A model generated the notes under the pieces. It was not told where the DNA came from. It ran no database searches and was given only the letters and a program-made list of their open reading frames with translations. This document shows, piece after piece, positions 38,807 to 46,916 of a stretch of 64,000 nt of DNA. How positions within the stretch are numbered: the stretch's first letter is position 1; every line of letters starts with the position of its first letter. The DNA comes from Alphaproteobacteria bacterium (GTDB lineage Bacteria; Pseudomonadota; Alphaproteobacteria; Micropepsales; Micropepsaceae), in the NCBI GenBank assembly GCA_019245415.1, contig JAFARO010000012.1, positions 62,001 to 126,000 on the forward strand, written 5' to 3'. The position numbers and the translations under genes were made by a program.

Positions 38807-39328
38807 TTAGAGCCGCCGAAAGCGTCCCTTAGACTGCCCCAATCCTTCGATGGCTTTGCCCTTTCGGCAGAGCTTTCGGCAACAGCGCAAAACATCCCAA
38901 GGCACGCTGCCAGCGATCTGATCGGATATCTCTTCGATTGATTGTTCACGAGCGGAGAGCGTTTCGAGCACCCGGTCGAGCAGTTCGGCCTCGCTGATTT
39001 CTTCCTCGTCCAGCCACCAGTCGTCTCCTCGCGGTCCAAACAAGAGGATTTTATTGCGTAATATTATGAAGTGGCTCTTGCAGTCGGTATCACGCCAGAC
39101 GGACGGATAAACGCTGGCTCCCTTTGGAGATTCGTACAGACGCCAAGCCGGACCTGCCCGCCGGTCGAGATTCACCGGCAACTCGGAACCGCACCCGCAC
39201 GGGCACAGCATGATTAGCCAACGTGGTCCCTTTCGTTCCACAATGACCGCGTCGCCGGATTGCTTGAGATGTGCGCTGGCCTCGGCGCGGGAGGGCACTC
39301 TGGCCTTTATGGTGAAATTCATGATCAC
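38807..39328 (-). CDS. DUF6527-family protein
   Basis: 173 residues. The central PRWLIMLCPCGCGSELPVNL (Cys-rich CPCGCG knuckle) and WRDTDCKSHFIILRNKI are typical of DUF6527, a small domain recurrent in bacterial ubiquitin-like conjugation and related operons. A winged-helix-like helical C-terminus follows (SIEEISDQIAGSVPWDVLR). The start overlaps the upstream kinase-like gene by 4 bp, so it is translated with it. Its function is unknown; a zinc-binding role is likely from the Cys/His set (C42, C44, C46, then C83 and H85). Confidence 0.76.
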   Translation of the reverse strand: MIMNFTIKARVPSRAEASAHLKQSGDAVIVERKGPRWLIMLCPCGCGSELPVNLDRRAGPAWRLYESPKGASVYPSVWRDTDCKSHFIILRNKILLFGPRGDDWWLDEEEISEAELLDRVLETLSAREQSIEEISDQIAGSVPWDVLRCCRKLCRKGKAIEGLGQSKGRFRRL

Positions 39329-41043
39329 TGTCCTTCAACCTCCGACGCCGGCTTCAGGTCCTGAGAAGCGCAGAGCTTAGTCGAGGCCATTTCTCGCAGA
39401 ATTTTTTGACCGAAGAAGAACGCGATCGCCCGAAGGGCGTTCGGTTCTTTCGCGTTGAGTTCTTGGTGTGGGTTGCAACCCTTGCGGATAAGGCACAGCG
39501 CCAGCGTCAGTGCGTAGTGGCACGGTTCATTTTCAGCCGACCAGCTCAATGTGCGAATCTGGTTGACTGCGTTGTAGTACCATTCAGTGGGATCGCCGGG
39601 ACGGCAATATGTTGTCTGGCCCACCTTGAAAGCACGGCCCTCATAGAGGGGCGCAATCATGCTTACGACGCTCTCGGGTGAAAGTTTTGCAGCCTTCAGG
39701 TCTTCAATGAAGCCTTCGACCAACAGGCCGCCTTCAAGAGACGCCGGGTCGTAAGTCAAAGGGTACTGCTGTTCCAATTTCTCAAAATCTATAATGATCG
39801 CGTCGCCGTGGCGGACGAGGACGTTGGTCGCGTGCATGTCCCCGTGAGCGGGGCCGGCGAAAGCGGCAGCTTTCCCAAGCTGCTCGAACATTTCCTTCAA
39901 CGGGCCAATCTGGGTGTCCGCCTGAAGTTTGTGAAGAAGCGGAATTCGCTCTGCGGGCACTTCGATCAACTTGTCTTTTTGCCCCTCTACGTACCATTTC
40001 TGGGCCAGTTGCGAGCTAAGCGACTGTACGGGCTTCGCTCGCTCTTGTTTTCTCCACCCGCCCAAGGTCTTGTCAAACAGGTTGGCAATTGCGTGCCCGC
40101 AACGCCCGCCTCGCGCGCACGCAATCAGCGTCTCCGCGCCCTCGACAAAGTCGCCGACAAGGATTCCTTGCTTTGATCCCAGATTGCACCGCTCCAAGCG
40201 GAGCCGAGGTCCCAAATGAAAAGGGACATATTCGGATATATGACTGCAATATTTGTCGTACTCGTCAGTTATCTTTTTGCGTGGTCCGATCTTCACGAAG
40301 AATAGATGCGGGTAAGGGCTGGTTGAGCCCTGTTGAACGAGCCCCGCCTCTAAAGAGGCATAAGCCTTGAAAACTGGCGCGCCGGACATGCCGCCGTCAA
40401 GCAATGTGAGCCGCAAATCCGAGCAGTTCCAGAACGCGCGCTTGAGCAGATTAACCCGCTCCTCGTGTCCCTCGCGTCCAAATCGATCCAGAAGAATTTT
40501 TTCATCAAAGTTCAGGTTCAACTTTATCGGACTCGCAGGCCGACTGCAGACTAAAGCAGCGATGTCACCCCATGAATTCGCTGTATCCACGATGTAGATG
40601 CACGGAAAGAGCAGACTGTTTTCCCTCTCTCGCTGATCTTGCGGAAGGGTTTGCCATTCTGCACGCTGAAGATTGGCTGGCAGCAGATCTTCAATGATAG
40701 CATTCACGACGTGCTTGCGCGGGATCGCAGTTTTATTCTCGTCGCTGGCGAGACGAACGTAGATTCGGACATCGTGGTCCAGCAGCTTGCGTGCAACCCC
40801 CCGTAGTTCTCGCGGCAAGGCCTTAAGCTTCGTCGCATCCTGTGTCCAGATCACCGCATCAAGCTTGGCGATGAAATCGGGGTCGCTGAGCTTGTTGAGC
40901 GTCACCGGATCGGCAGGATTGGAGGGCTCCCATGTAAATTTGTGCTCACTAAAACGCTTTAGGTCCTCCTGAGACGGCACCTCTCCGACGAAAGCGATTT
41001 TTGCGCGTGGCGTACCTTCTAATGAGAATTCCCTTATCGCCAT
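39325..41043 (-). CDS. Kinase-like protein (APH-type catalytic loop; TCAD9-like) of the ubiquitin-like operon
   Basis: 572 residues from ATG at 41043, one base after the JAB-E1 stop. Residues 1-~160 resemble a receiver or Rossmann-like domain (AKIAFVGEVPSQEDL; LDAVIWTQDATKLKALPREL; DHDVRIYVRLA). The C-terminal half contains an intact aminoglycoside-phosphotransferase/choline-kinase-type loop, AHGDMHATNVLVRHGDAIII then DFEKL (HGDxxxxN and DF). This layout fits the ternary-complex-associated domain 9 (TCAD9) proteins known beside conflict systems. Whether it phosphorylates an operon protein or a nucleotide is unknown. Confidence 0.7.
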   Translation of the reverse strand: MAIREFSLEGTPRAKIAFVGEVPSQEDLKRFSEHKFTWEPSNPADPVTLNKLSDPDFIAKLDAVIWTQDATKLKALPRELRGVARKLLDHDVRIYVRLASDENKTAIPRKHVVNAIIEDLLPANLQRAEWQTLPQDQRERENSLLFPCIYIVDTANSWGDIAALVCSRPASPIKLNLNFDEKILLDRFGREGHEERVNLLKRAFWNCSDLRLTLLDGGMSGAPVFKAYASLEAGLVQQGSTSPYPHLFFVKIGPRKKITDEYDKYCSHISEYVPFHLGPRLRLERCNLGSKQGILVGDFVEGAETLIACARGGRCGHAIANLFDKTLGGWRKQERAKPVQSLSSQLAQKWYVEGQKDKLIEVPAERIPLLHKLQADTQIGPLKEMFEQLGKAAAFAGPAHGDMHATNVLVRHGDAIIIDFEKLEQQYPLTYDPASLEGGLLVEGFIEDLKAAKLSPESVVSMIAPLYEGRAFKVGQTTYCRPGDPTEWYYNAVNQIRTLSWSAENEPCHYALTLALCLIRKGCNPHQELNAKEPNALRAIAFFFGQKILREMASTKLCASQDLKPASEVEGQ

Positions 41044-41044
41044 G

Positions 41045-42376
41045 TCAGTCGTCTCGGGTAAACAAATCTTGCGAATCGCCGCGCGCGAGAACGCCTCGCG
41101 AGGAGCAAATATAGCAATTCGGGTTTCTGGTGAACGAGACGGCGCGCAGTGAGGGGGGGCGCGCGTCATAGATAAGATGTCTTGCCGCGCTTGGAACCCC
41201 AACCATCACGGCCAAAAACATCGTAATCGCCATTGAGGTCACGGTGCCGTTGATCGAGATGACAGCGGGCGCGGGCTCATGCGCTCCTTGAATGTATTGG
41301 TCCCGGCTTCGCTCCTCGGCGTTCATCATGTCTCGTCGGACTTCTTCTGAATCTAGAAGCCCGCAGCATGTGAAGCAGGGCAGCCTCGGAGCGAGGGCTT
41401 GGACGCGGCCATGTATGCCCGCTATCTGACCAGCTCTGGCGGTAATGATAGAGCCCATATCAACGCAGGGGATTAGGTATTGATACGCGATCTGTTGAAT
41501 TACCGCGCGGCTCCCGTGCGAATCCGTACACGAGAAAATAAAATCTGCAGCCCGGAGCTCACGAGCAATCGCCGTTCGTGTCACATCGCCGATAATGCTT
41601 TTACACACGGCGCCCGGCGTGATGCCCGCAACCATCTCAGCAGCCACGTCCGTCTTGAAACGGCTCACATCGCTTAGGCGAGCGCCAGCCACGCGGTTAA
41701 GGTTGGTTGTTTCAATGCGATCGGGATCGATGAGGATGAACTTGCGCACCCCAAGATGGGCCAACTGTTCTGCGGCAATGGAGCCTGTGCCGCCGAGACC
41801 CACTATGGCAACGGTGAGTGATTCAAGATATTTTTGGCCAGCGGAGCCCAGTGCCCTGACCTGACGGTCGAATTTCAACGACGGAGGACTTGACCCATCC
41901 CCGGCGTCGAAGAGGACTTGCAATTGAGGACCGACCGACACGACGCGCATTGGTGTCTTTTCGCCTAGCCGACGTGCACACCAGCCGCCAGCGCTGACCA
42001 CCACCGCACCGTGGACCGTATCGGGCGCGCGCACGGACAAGAAGCGAGCCAGATGTGCCTCACCATCATCGTCGATCTTGGAGAATTCTGGCGGAGCGGA
42101 CCCGGGATGGGAGTGAACAAAAATGGCCGAAAGGTTTTGGCGGGCGGCTCTTTTGCCGATCTGCGCAATATACTCCGGTTTGAGCTGCGCACTGATGAGC
42201 GACCGATCCGAATAATTTTCATCGGCAGGGAAATCGAGGCTGGATACGACAAGACGGTCCATCCCCGGCAAGGCAACGCGGGATGCCAGCATGACAGCGC
42301 AGCGTTCCGTCTCTCTGCCCACGAGCTCACCGATAATTCGGCTGGCGTCACCATCCTGAAACCTGAGCTCCATCAT
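41045..42376 (-). CDS. JAB peptidase fused to E1-like (ThiF/UBA) activating enzyme
   Basis: 443 residues from ATG 42376 (MMELRFQDGD), overlapping the E2 stop. The N-terminal JAB/MPN+ domain has an intact JAMM motif FVHSHPGSAPPEFSKID (H-x-H-x8-S-x2-D). The C-terminal half is the adenylating E1 domain: VAIVGLGGTGSIAAEQLAHL, FILIDPDRIETTNLNR, with two CxxC pairs (CFTC, CYIC) that fit a zinc site. So one chain both matures the Ubl C-terminus (JAB) and activates it (E1). This is the core of a bacterial ubiquitin-like system. The transfer cysteine cannot be assigned with certainty. Confidence 0.86.
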   Translation of the reverse strand: MMELRFQDGDASRIIGELVGRETERCAVMLASRVALPGMDRLVVSSLDFPADENYSDRSLISAQLKPEYIAQIGKRAARQNLSAIFVHSHPGSAPPEFSKIDDDGEAHLARFLSVRAPDTVHGAVVVSAGGWCARRLGEKTPMRVVSVGPQLQVLFDAGDGSSPPSLKFDRQVRALGSAGQKYLESLTVAIVGLGGTGSIAAEQLAHLGVRKFILIDPDRIETTNLNRVAGARLSDVSRFKTDVAAEMVAGITPGAVCKSIIGDVTRTAIARELRAADFIFSCTDSHGSRAVIQQIAYQYLIPCVDMGSIITARAGQIAGIHGRVQALAPRLPCFTCCGLLDSEEVRRDMMNAEERSRDQYIQGAHEPAPAVISINGTVTSMAITMFLAVMVGVPSAARHLIYDARPPSLRAVSFTRNPNCYICSSRGVLARGDSQDLFTRDD

Positions 42377-42771
42377 CGAGGCGGGTCCAGTCGCTGAAGG
42401 ATTACGCGATAGAACTGCTCCAGCCGGTCTCGATTGGGGTCCCAGGTCTGCAGGTGCCACGAAAACCACGTCAATGGGCGCCCCGGATTGGTATCGTAGG
42501 GCAAAGGAGTACCTTCATTCGCATTCTGCGGAATCGCGCCATTGGGAAGGCGCACAGGCGGCGAAACCCAGAAGCAGTCGGGTCTTGCGGCGGGATAACC
42601 GGGAGGTGCGATGAAGAGAACGTCGACCTTTTTAGCGCTCCAGCCATCAGCCAGATCGACCCCTTTAACCGTGATGAGGTACGACGCATCGGCGCGGCGC
42701 TGAATTTCAGCTTCCTGCCGCTTGAATTCCTGAAGGTATTCCTTCAGTTGCTGGAATTGCTCGCCGATCAT
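42373..42771 (-). CDS. Prok-E2_E-type E2 ubiquitin-conjugating-like protein
   Basis: 132 residues. The sequence YLITVKGVDLADGWSAKKVD, VLFIAPPGYPAARPDCFWVS and FSWHLQTWDP match the prokaryotic E2 family E pattern (a degenerate UBC fold with a conserved late Trp-His-Trp region). The only cysteine is C66 in PDCFW, where relatives often have a hydrophobic residue, so a canonical catalytic cysteine seems absent. The start overlaps the Ubl stop by one base (TGATG) and the end overlaps the JAB-E1 start. Confidence 0.78.
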   Translation of the reverse strand: MIGEQFQQLKEYLQEFKRQEAEIQRRADASYLITVKGVDLADGWSAKKVDVLFIAPPGYPAARPDCFWVSPPVRLPNGAIPQNANEGTPLPYDTNPGRPLTWFSWHLQTWDPNRDRLEQFYRVILQRLDPPR

Positions 42772-43022
42772 CAGAGTCCAAATGTGGCTGGCGGGACAGC
42801 GAAAAAGTGTTTCACGCGTTCAGTGATACCCACGGCTTCACCGTCGCCTATACCCTTGTCCGGTTTGTCACCTTCTTCTTCGAGGAATAGCTGATAATTG
42901 GGGGCAACATTGGCGATCGCCTTTATCTCCGCCCCGGTAAGCGCGGTCTTGGCGTTTTCGTGGCGAATTGCATCCACGTAGAATACGTGAAGTTTCTTTT
43001 CGGATTTTTCTGCTTCAGACAT
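42771..43022 (-). CDS. Ubiquitin-like protein (multiubiquitin-domain family, single repeat)
   Basis: 83 residues. One beta-grasp domain with the multiubiquitin family pattern (KLHVFYVDAIRHENAKTALT, GAEIKAIANVAPNYQLFLEE, then VKHFFAVPPATFGL). Many relatives have several tandem domains; this one has a single domain. The C-terminus is Phe-Gly-Leu, so only one residue follows the glycine, and JAB processing would expose Gly82 for conjugation. The gene lies 36 bp downstream of the WYL regulator and overlaps the E2 start. Confidence 0.8.
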   Translation of the reverse strand: MSEAEKSEKKLHVFYVDAIRHENAKTALTGAEIKAIANVAPNYQLFLEEEGDKPDKGIGDGEAVGITERVKHFFAVPPATFGL

Positions 43023-43058
43023 GTCGTGCTCCTTCTAGGAAGTTGTGCTTGTGATGCG

Positions 43059-43955
43059 TCATACGTCGTCCCTTGAATCTTCGAACTGTGCGCGGTTGGC
43101 CCACACGATCGGCTGAGACTCCTGCGGTAATTCGATCCGCAGGTGGCGCACAAAATATGAAACCAGCGAGCGGCGGATCGTCTTCGACAACCGTCCGTCT
43201 TGCATGCCGAAGTCTGCGATGACTGAATCGCGCTGGCTGGGTGTCAGATTCGGATTGGGTTCAATCTCGATCACGACAAAGGTTTGCCAGTCCTTATCGT
43301 CTTGGGGATTCACACTGCTGATACGGCGTCCGTGAACTTGCTGGAACCTCGTCAGGACGAAATCGCGAAACTGGGAAGTTCGGTGGCACCATGCGCGGGC
43401 GTGCCAACGAGAACCGTCAAAGGCCAAAGAATGAGGCGCAATCCACTGGCGAGTCGGATCGGGCGCGCGCATCGATTGATACGTGACGTCTATCTCCGTG
43501 CCATCGCGGATGGCCCAGAGAATTGGCAACAGCATCTCAATGCGCACACGGCGGACCGGGAGGGTCACGACATCACAGGGAGGCCGAGTTCCCACGAAGC
43601 TTACGGATCGAGAAATCGTTCCGGTGGCGAGGCCTTGAATCTCGTTCAAATATGTCTGCGTGTCGGGGGCGAGAAACAGCGGCTTAAACTGCTCAGTCGC
43701 GCGATAGACCTTTTCGTGACGGTCGTACTCCATGTTGTGTTTGGCCAAGTCGAGGTACTTGGCGAAATCCAGCGAGGCCTGCTGAACTGAGATGCTGAAA
43801 TAGTCGGCGACCTCGCCGCGATTGATTTTGCCGTCCCACAACAGACGAAATTCGATGAATTCCAGTCGCCGGTCCTGTCCCCATGGCCGGGACTTGGGCG
43901 CAGCCTCTATGGCCTGCTCTGTCATTGTGCCTATATCTGGTACATCGTGTAACAT
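43059..43955 (-). CDS. WYL-domain transcriptional regulator (CapW/BrxR-like)
   Basis: 298 residues from ATG 43955, or 288 from ATG 43925, which lies outside the palindrome. The N-terminal winged helix reads RLEFIEFRLLWDGKINRGEV, then ADYFSISVQQASLDFAKYLD, as in CapW/BrxR-type phage-defence repressors. The middle WYL domain (IDVTYQSM, WIAPHSLAFDGSRWHARAWC) and a C-terminal extension follow. It is the first gene of the ubiquitin-like operon. A 30-bp palindrome covers the first ATG, so autorepression is likely. Confidence 0.82.
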   Translation of the reverse strand: MLHDVPDIGTMTEQAIEAAPKSRPWGQDRRLEFIEFRLLWDGKINRGEVADYFSISVQQASLDFAKYLDLAKHNMEYDRHEKVYRATEQFKPLFLAPDTQTYLNEIQGLATGTISRSVSFVGTRPPCDVVTLPVRRVRIEMLLPILWAIRDGTEIDVTYQSMRAPDPTRQWIAPHSLAFDGSRWHARAWCHRTSQFRDFVLTRFQQVHGRRISSVNPQDDKDWQTFVVIEIEPNPNLTPSQRDSVIADFGMQDGRLSKTIRRSLVSYFVRHLRIELPQESQPIVWANRAQFEDSRDDV

Positions 43956-43974
43956 GATCCATCATAAAACACGA
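43945..43974. promoter_or_regulatory. Candidate operator of the WYL regulator
   Basis: On the plus strand the site reads TCGTGT-AAC-ATGAT-CC-ATCAT-AAA-ACACGA: both outer hexamers and inner pentamers are perfect inverted repeats, with 3-bp variable gaps. It spans the upstream ATG (43955) of the regulator gene, so bound protein would block expression of the operon. Confidence 0.6.
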
Positions 43975-44115
43975 CGCGTTCTGTGTCAAGGAACTTTGAG
44001 TTGAAGTCGGCAGATGCGGCTCAGCCTGCGCTCAGCCCTATACCGGCCTTCTGTTCATAAGCTATTGAAAGACCCTAATAAAACGTGGGCATACGCCTTT
44101 CGACCTTTGTCCTGA

Positions 44116-45828
44116 TTACCGTCCCCGGTCGAAGTCCCGGTCGCGTCGATGGCGGCGGGGCGGGGAATCATCCCCAGACGGATTTTCGTCGGTCCTGTCC
44201 TGTTTTGTCCGCTTGGGTTTTTCGCTGCGGTCAGTCTCCTGCGACCGTTCCCGCGTCCGCCGACGCTGCTGGATCGTAATCTCGGCTTCGGGCGCCGGGT
44301 CCTGAACCGCGCCTCCCGTAGACCCGCTATCGCCGGTGGCTGACCCCGACGCCCGTTCGAATTCCGCTGTCAGGTCGATCGGTTTTTTGGCTGCCCGGTT
44401 GAACTCGTCCACGTGGGTCTGGGCCGGCTCGGTCTCTGGCTGGGGTCCAGTCCGCTCGCGATCCTCGGTCCGGCGTTCTTTCAGGAGCGTCGTTTCGAGC
44501 GACCGCAGCTCGCGCTTCTCGACCTGTTCCAGCGCGTGCAGACGACGTTCCATGCTCAAAGTTTCGAGTTGTTGCCGGCGTTCGAGTGCGACGGCGTCTC
44601 GCTGCTGGCGTTCTGCCAGCTCCTTTTTCTGCGCGAGGAATAGCTTGTACCGGGTGGCATCCCGATATTCGTAAAGCTTCTTCGTTATCAGCTCGACGCC
44701 CGTGACGCGCCCGATAAAGGCGGCAAGACCTTGCGGCCGGCGGGCGGCACGGTCGAGCTTGATGCCCCGGCTTTCCTGCAAATAGCTCTGCCGGAACGCC
44801 ATACGCTCCCGCTTCTGCATCAGGGAAAATTCCTGCCGGGACTGTCTCTGACGTTCGTCCAGCCCCTTCGCGTCCTGCTCCACCACCTGACGGCGGGGCT
44901 GTTGTCTGCGCTGCAATTCTTCGCGACGCTGTTTCGCCGCACTGTCTCGCGCAGCCCGTTCTTCATTCTTGCCGAACAACTCCATCGCGGCACGATGCGC
45001 CGCCGCCAGCGCCCGTGCTTCCTCCACCGTCGGCAGGGAGTCCTTCGGATACTTCTTTTCGAGAAAGGCGCGGACATCCTTGGTCCGCACAGTCTTGTCG
45101 TCGATCAACTTGGGCAGGCTGTTCATGTTGCCGTAGCGGTCAACCAGCACATAGGGCCTTTCGCCAGTGGCGAGGATGTAGCCAAGCTCCTCCAGCGAAC
45201 GGACGAAGGCGCGCGGCGTATCGCGGCGGTTCCATGCCTCCGTCACCTGCGCCTTGTGTTGGGCCATCGTTACGCCGCCGTAGTCCTCCTGCTTCTTCTC
45301 GTAGAGGCTCATCTGCCGGCCACGACGCCGGTCCTGCTTCTGGTCTTTGTAATAGCCGTCGGGGAGCCGCAGGCCGTGGTCGCGGGCGAACTCTCGCGTC
45401 ACGGCCATCAGCTTTTCAAAGTCAATGGCGACGTGCCGGGCCTTGCCGCGCTCCACATCGATGCGCGACCAGATGACATGGCAGTGCTCGCGGGGCACTC
45501 CATGCCCGTCCTTTTTGACATGTAACACGATCGCGCGCGGCTGGCCGGAAAGTCCGAGGCGTTCTTCGGCGCGCTCTATGAAGTCGAGATACTGCTCCTT
45601 GCTCAACCGCCCTTGCCGCTGGTCCGGGTTGATCGAGAGGCTGTAGAGGTAATTGGTGCAACGCGTCAGATTGTGCGCCTGTGCCTCCCACTCGGCGAAC
45701 GCGCCATGCAGGTCGCGGGCAACGGCGCCCCGCACCTGCACCACTTCCAGCCGCTCGTTGTCCTGCGCGTTCAGCAGGTGGGTGGCAAGGTCCTGACCTT
45801 CCGCGCGCTGACTGCCGAAGGGGATCAC
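44116..45828 (-). CDS. Relaxase/mobilization nuclease
   Basis: 570 residues. The N-terminal half is a relaxase domain with the metal-binding HxH motif in REHCHVIWSRID, preceded by IVLHVKKDGHGVPREHCHV. Residues ~195-270 contain MAQHKAQVTEAWNRRDTPRAF and a Lys/Arg-rich linker; the C-terminal ~300 residues are charged coiled-coil and a basic tail (RERSQETDRSEKPKRTKQ). It nicks the element at oriT. The start overlaps the mobC-like gene by 4 bp. A full type IV secretion gene set is not in the window, so this element is mobilizable rather than self-transmissible, or the set lies elsewhere. Confidence 0.82.
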   Translation of the reverse strand: MIPFGSQRAEGQDLATHLLNAQDNERLEVVQVRGAVARDLHGAFAEWEAQAHNLTRCTNYLYSLSINPDQRQGRLSKEQYLDFIERAEERLGLSGQPRAIVLHVKKDGHGVPREHCHVIWSRIDVERGKARHVAIDFEKLMAVTREFARDHGLRLPDGYYKDQKQDRRRGRQMSLYEKKQEDYGGVTMAQHKAQVTEAWNRRDTPRAFVRSLEELGYILATGERPYVLVDRYGNMNSLPKLIDDKTVRTKDVRAFLEKKYPKDSLPTVEEARALAAAHRAAMELFGKNEERAARDSAAKQRREELQRRQQPRRQVVEQDAKGLDERQRQSRQEFSLMQKRERMAFRQSYLQESRGIKLDRAARRPQGLAAFIGRVTGVELITKKLYEYRDATRYKLFLAQKKELAERQQRDAVALERRQQLETLSMERRLHALEQVEKRELRSLETTLLKERRTEDRERTGPQPETEPAQTHVDEFNRAAKKPIDLTAEFERASGSATGDSGSTGGAVQDPAPEAEITIQQRRRTRERSQETDRSEKPKRTKQDRTDENPSGDDSPPRRHRRDRDFDRGR

Positions 45829-46175
45829 GGCGTCCGCTCCATCATCTTCATGAGCGCGACGGCAATGATCTTCAGCTCCGCATAGGCTGCCTTCGCCGCC
45901 TCGGCCGTCCGCGGATCATCGCCGGCGACGCGGGTGGCATTGTCCAGAGCGTCCCGGATCGCGGCGGAGCGGCCGAGCAGATGCGCGAGCATTTGCTTTT
46001 CGACAGGAGGCTTGCGAGCGCTACGCGGGATCGGCGCATTGAAGATGGCGCGGGTGATATAGGCGTTGGCGGAAAGACCGGACTGTTCGACGCGACGCCG
46101 GAACTCGCCCGCCAGGTCGACGGGTGGGCGGTAGGACACAGGGGCGTCGCGTTTCTTGTCAGGCTTCTCCGTCAT
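45825..46175 (-). CDS. MobC-like mobilization accessory protein
   Basis: 116 residues from ATG 46175 (MTEKPDKKRD). A short basic N-terminus is followed by a ribbon-helix-helix-like unit (VDLAGEFRRRVEQSGLSANA, YITRAIFNAPIPR) and helical C-terminus. This is the usual pattern of a relaxosome accessory protein that binds oriT. It overlaps the relaxase start by 4 bp and faces the hairpin tract. The family match is by pattern and place. Confidence 0.7.
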   Translation of the reverse strand: MTEKPDKKRDAPVSYRPPVDLAGEFRRRVEQSGLSANAYITRAIFNAPIPRSARKPPVEKQMLAHLLGRSAAIRDALDNATRVAGDDPRTAEAAKAAYAELKIIAVALMKMMERTP

Positions 46176-46209
46176 GCCGTTCAAGCTAGGCGCGTCTGTC
46201 CGCCTCCCG

Positions 46210-46227
46210 CCTCGCACGAACCTCGTG
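46210..46227 (-). promoter_or_regulatory. CRCGAGGTTNNYGCGAGG motif, copy 1 (upstream of mobC-like gene)
   Basis: Minus strand reads CACGAGGTTCGTGCGAGG, about 50 bp before the mobC-like start. Two CGAGG half-sites are spaced 11 bp apart. Part of a set of four. Confidence 0.55.
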
Positions 46228-46376
46228 CGAGCGTCGCGGGCTCCGGGGCCGCGCCTGCCCCGGTCGATAGGGTCCCAAGGGAGAGCCGAAGTCTCCCTTG
46301 CGGCAGTGCCGCGCCGCAGTTCCACAGGACTAGCGGCGGTCGTGGTCTCGGGGTGCGAAAACCCCGGACGCCGGTT

Positions 46377-46403
46377 TTAAGGGGCTGCGGTGGAGCCCCT
46401 TAA
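46377..46403. repeat. Hairpin TTAAGGGGCT / AGCCCCTTAA
   Basis: Perfect 10-bp stem with 7-nt loop, one of ten hairpins in the candidate oriT tract. Confidence 0.7.
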
Positions 46404-46614
46404 TCGATGGGGTCAGGGGAGAGCGAAGTCTCCCCGATCGCGCGCCAGCGCGATAACGCGCAACGTCTCACACGTTGCGCTCAGCCGGCGAGGGCTCGAT
46501 GCCCGAGAGCGAACAGCGGCCGGCTGACCAACCCCTTAGCAAGCGCGTCGAAAAACGACGCGTGAGCTTAGGGGTTGCCGCAGGGGGTCACTGGGGGACG
46601 CGTAGGCCCCCAGC

Positions 46615-46645
46615 AAGGTAGGCGCGGTAGTACCGCGCATACCTT
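46615..46645. repeat. Hairpin AAGGTA.GCGCGGTA / TACCGCGC.TACCTT
   Basis: 14 paired bases with a single-base bulge on each arm and a one-base centre; the right-most and longest hairpin of the candidate oriT tract. Confidence 0.7.
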
Positions 46646-46762
46646 GTAAACGTCACTACGCTATCCGTGAGCCCCATACATCGATTGTACGGGAAGAGAA
46701 TTAAAACGCGCTAACACCACGGCACTTTCTTTGTGCTCTGTCATGCTCACCACAACACATAT

Positions 46763-46780
46763 CGCGAGGTTGGCGCGAGG
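46763..46780 (+). promoter_or_regulatory. CRCGAGGTTNNYGCGAGG motif, copy 2 (upstream of SprT gene)
   Basis: CGCGAGGTTGGCGCGAGG, about 155 bp before the SprT-like start. Confidence 0.55.
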
Positions 46781-46916
46781 AAAAGCGGAATCACCACGTC
46801 GCATCTTGGGGATGACGCCCGACGTTGTTTGATGATGACTGTGATGTTCATTCCAAAAATTGTGATGCACATCCCAGAGCGAAACGGAGACGGGCGGAAC
46901 GACGCGGAGAACGCCC

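Larger units (their letters stand above)
46176..46916. other. Intergenic region with a ten-hairpin tract: candidate oriT
   Basis: 741 bp with no gene, between the divergent mobC-relaxase and SprT genes. From 46277 to 46645 it is packed with inverted repeats: 46277-46299, 46349-46366, 46377-46403, 46416-46435, 46437-46454, 46458-46480, 46481-46527, 46530-46576, 46591-46613 and 46615-46645. Stems are 6-14 bp, mostly perfect. Regulatory motif copies lie at both ends (46210-46227 minus, 46763-46780 plus). Position beside the relaxase genes makes an origin of transfer likely. Confidence 0.6.

Noticed and set aside
46277..46645. CRISPR-like array
   Set aside because: Repeats are inverted and each has a different stem; no direct repeat with regular spacers and no cas genes.
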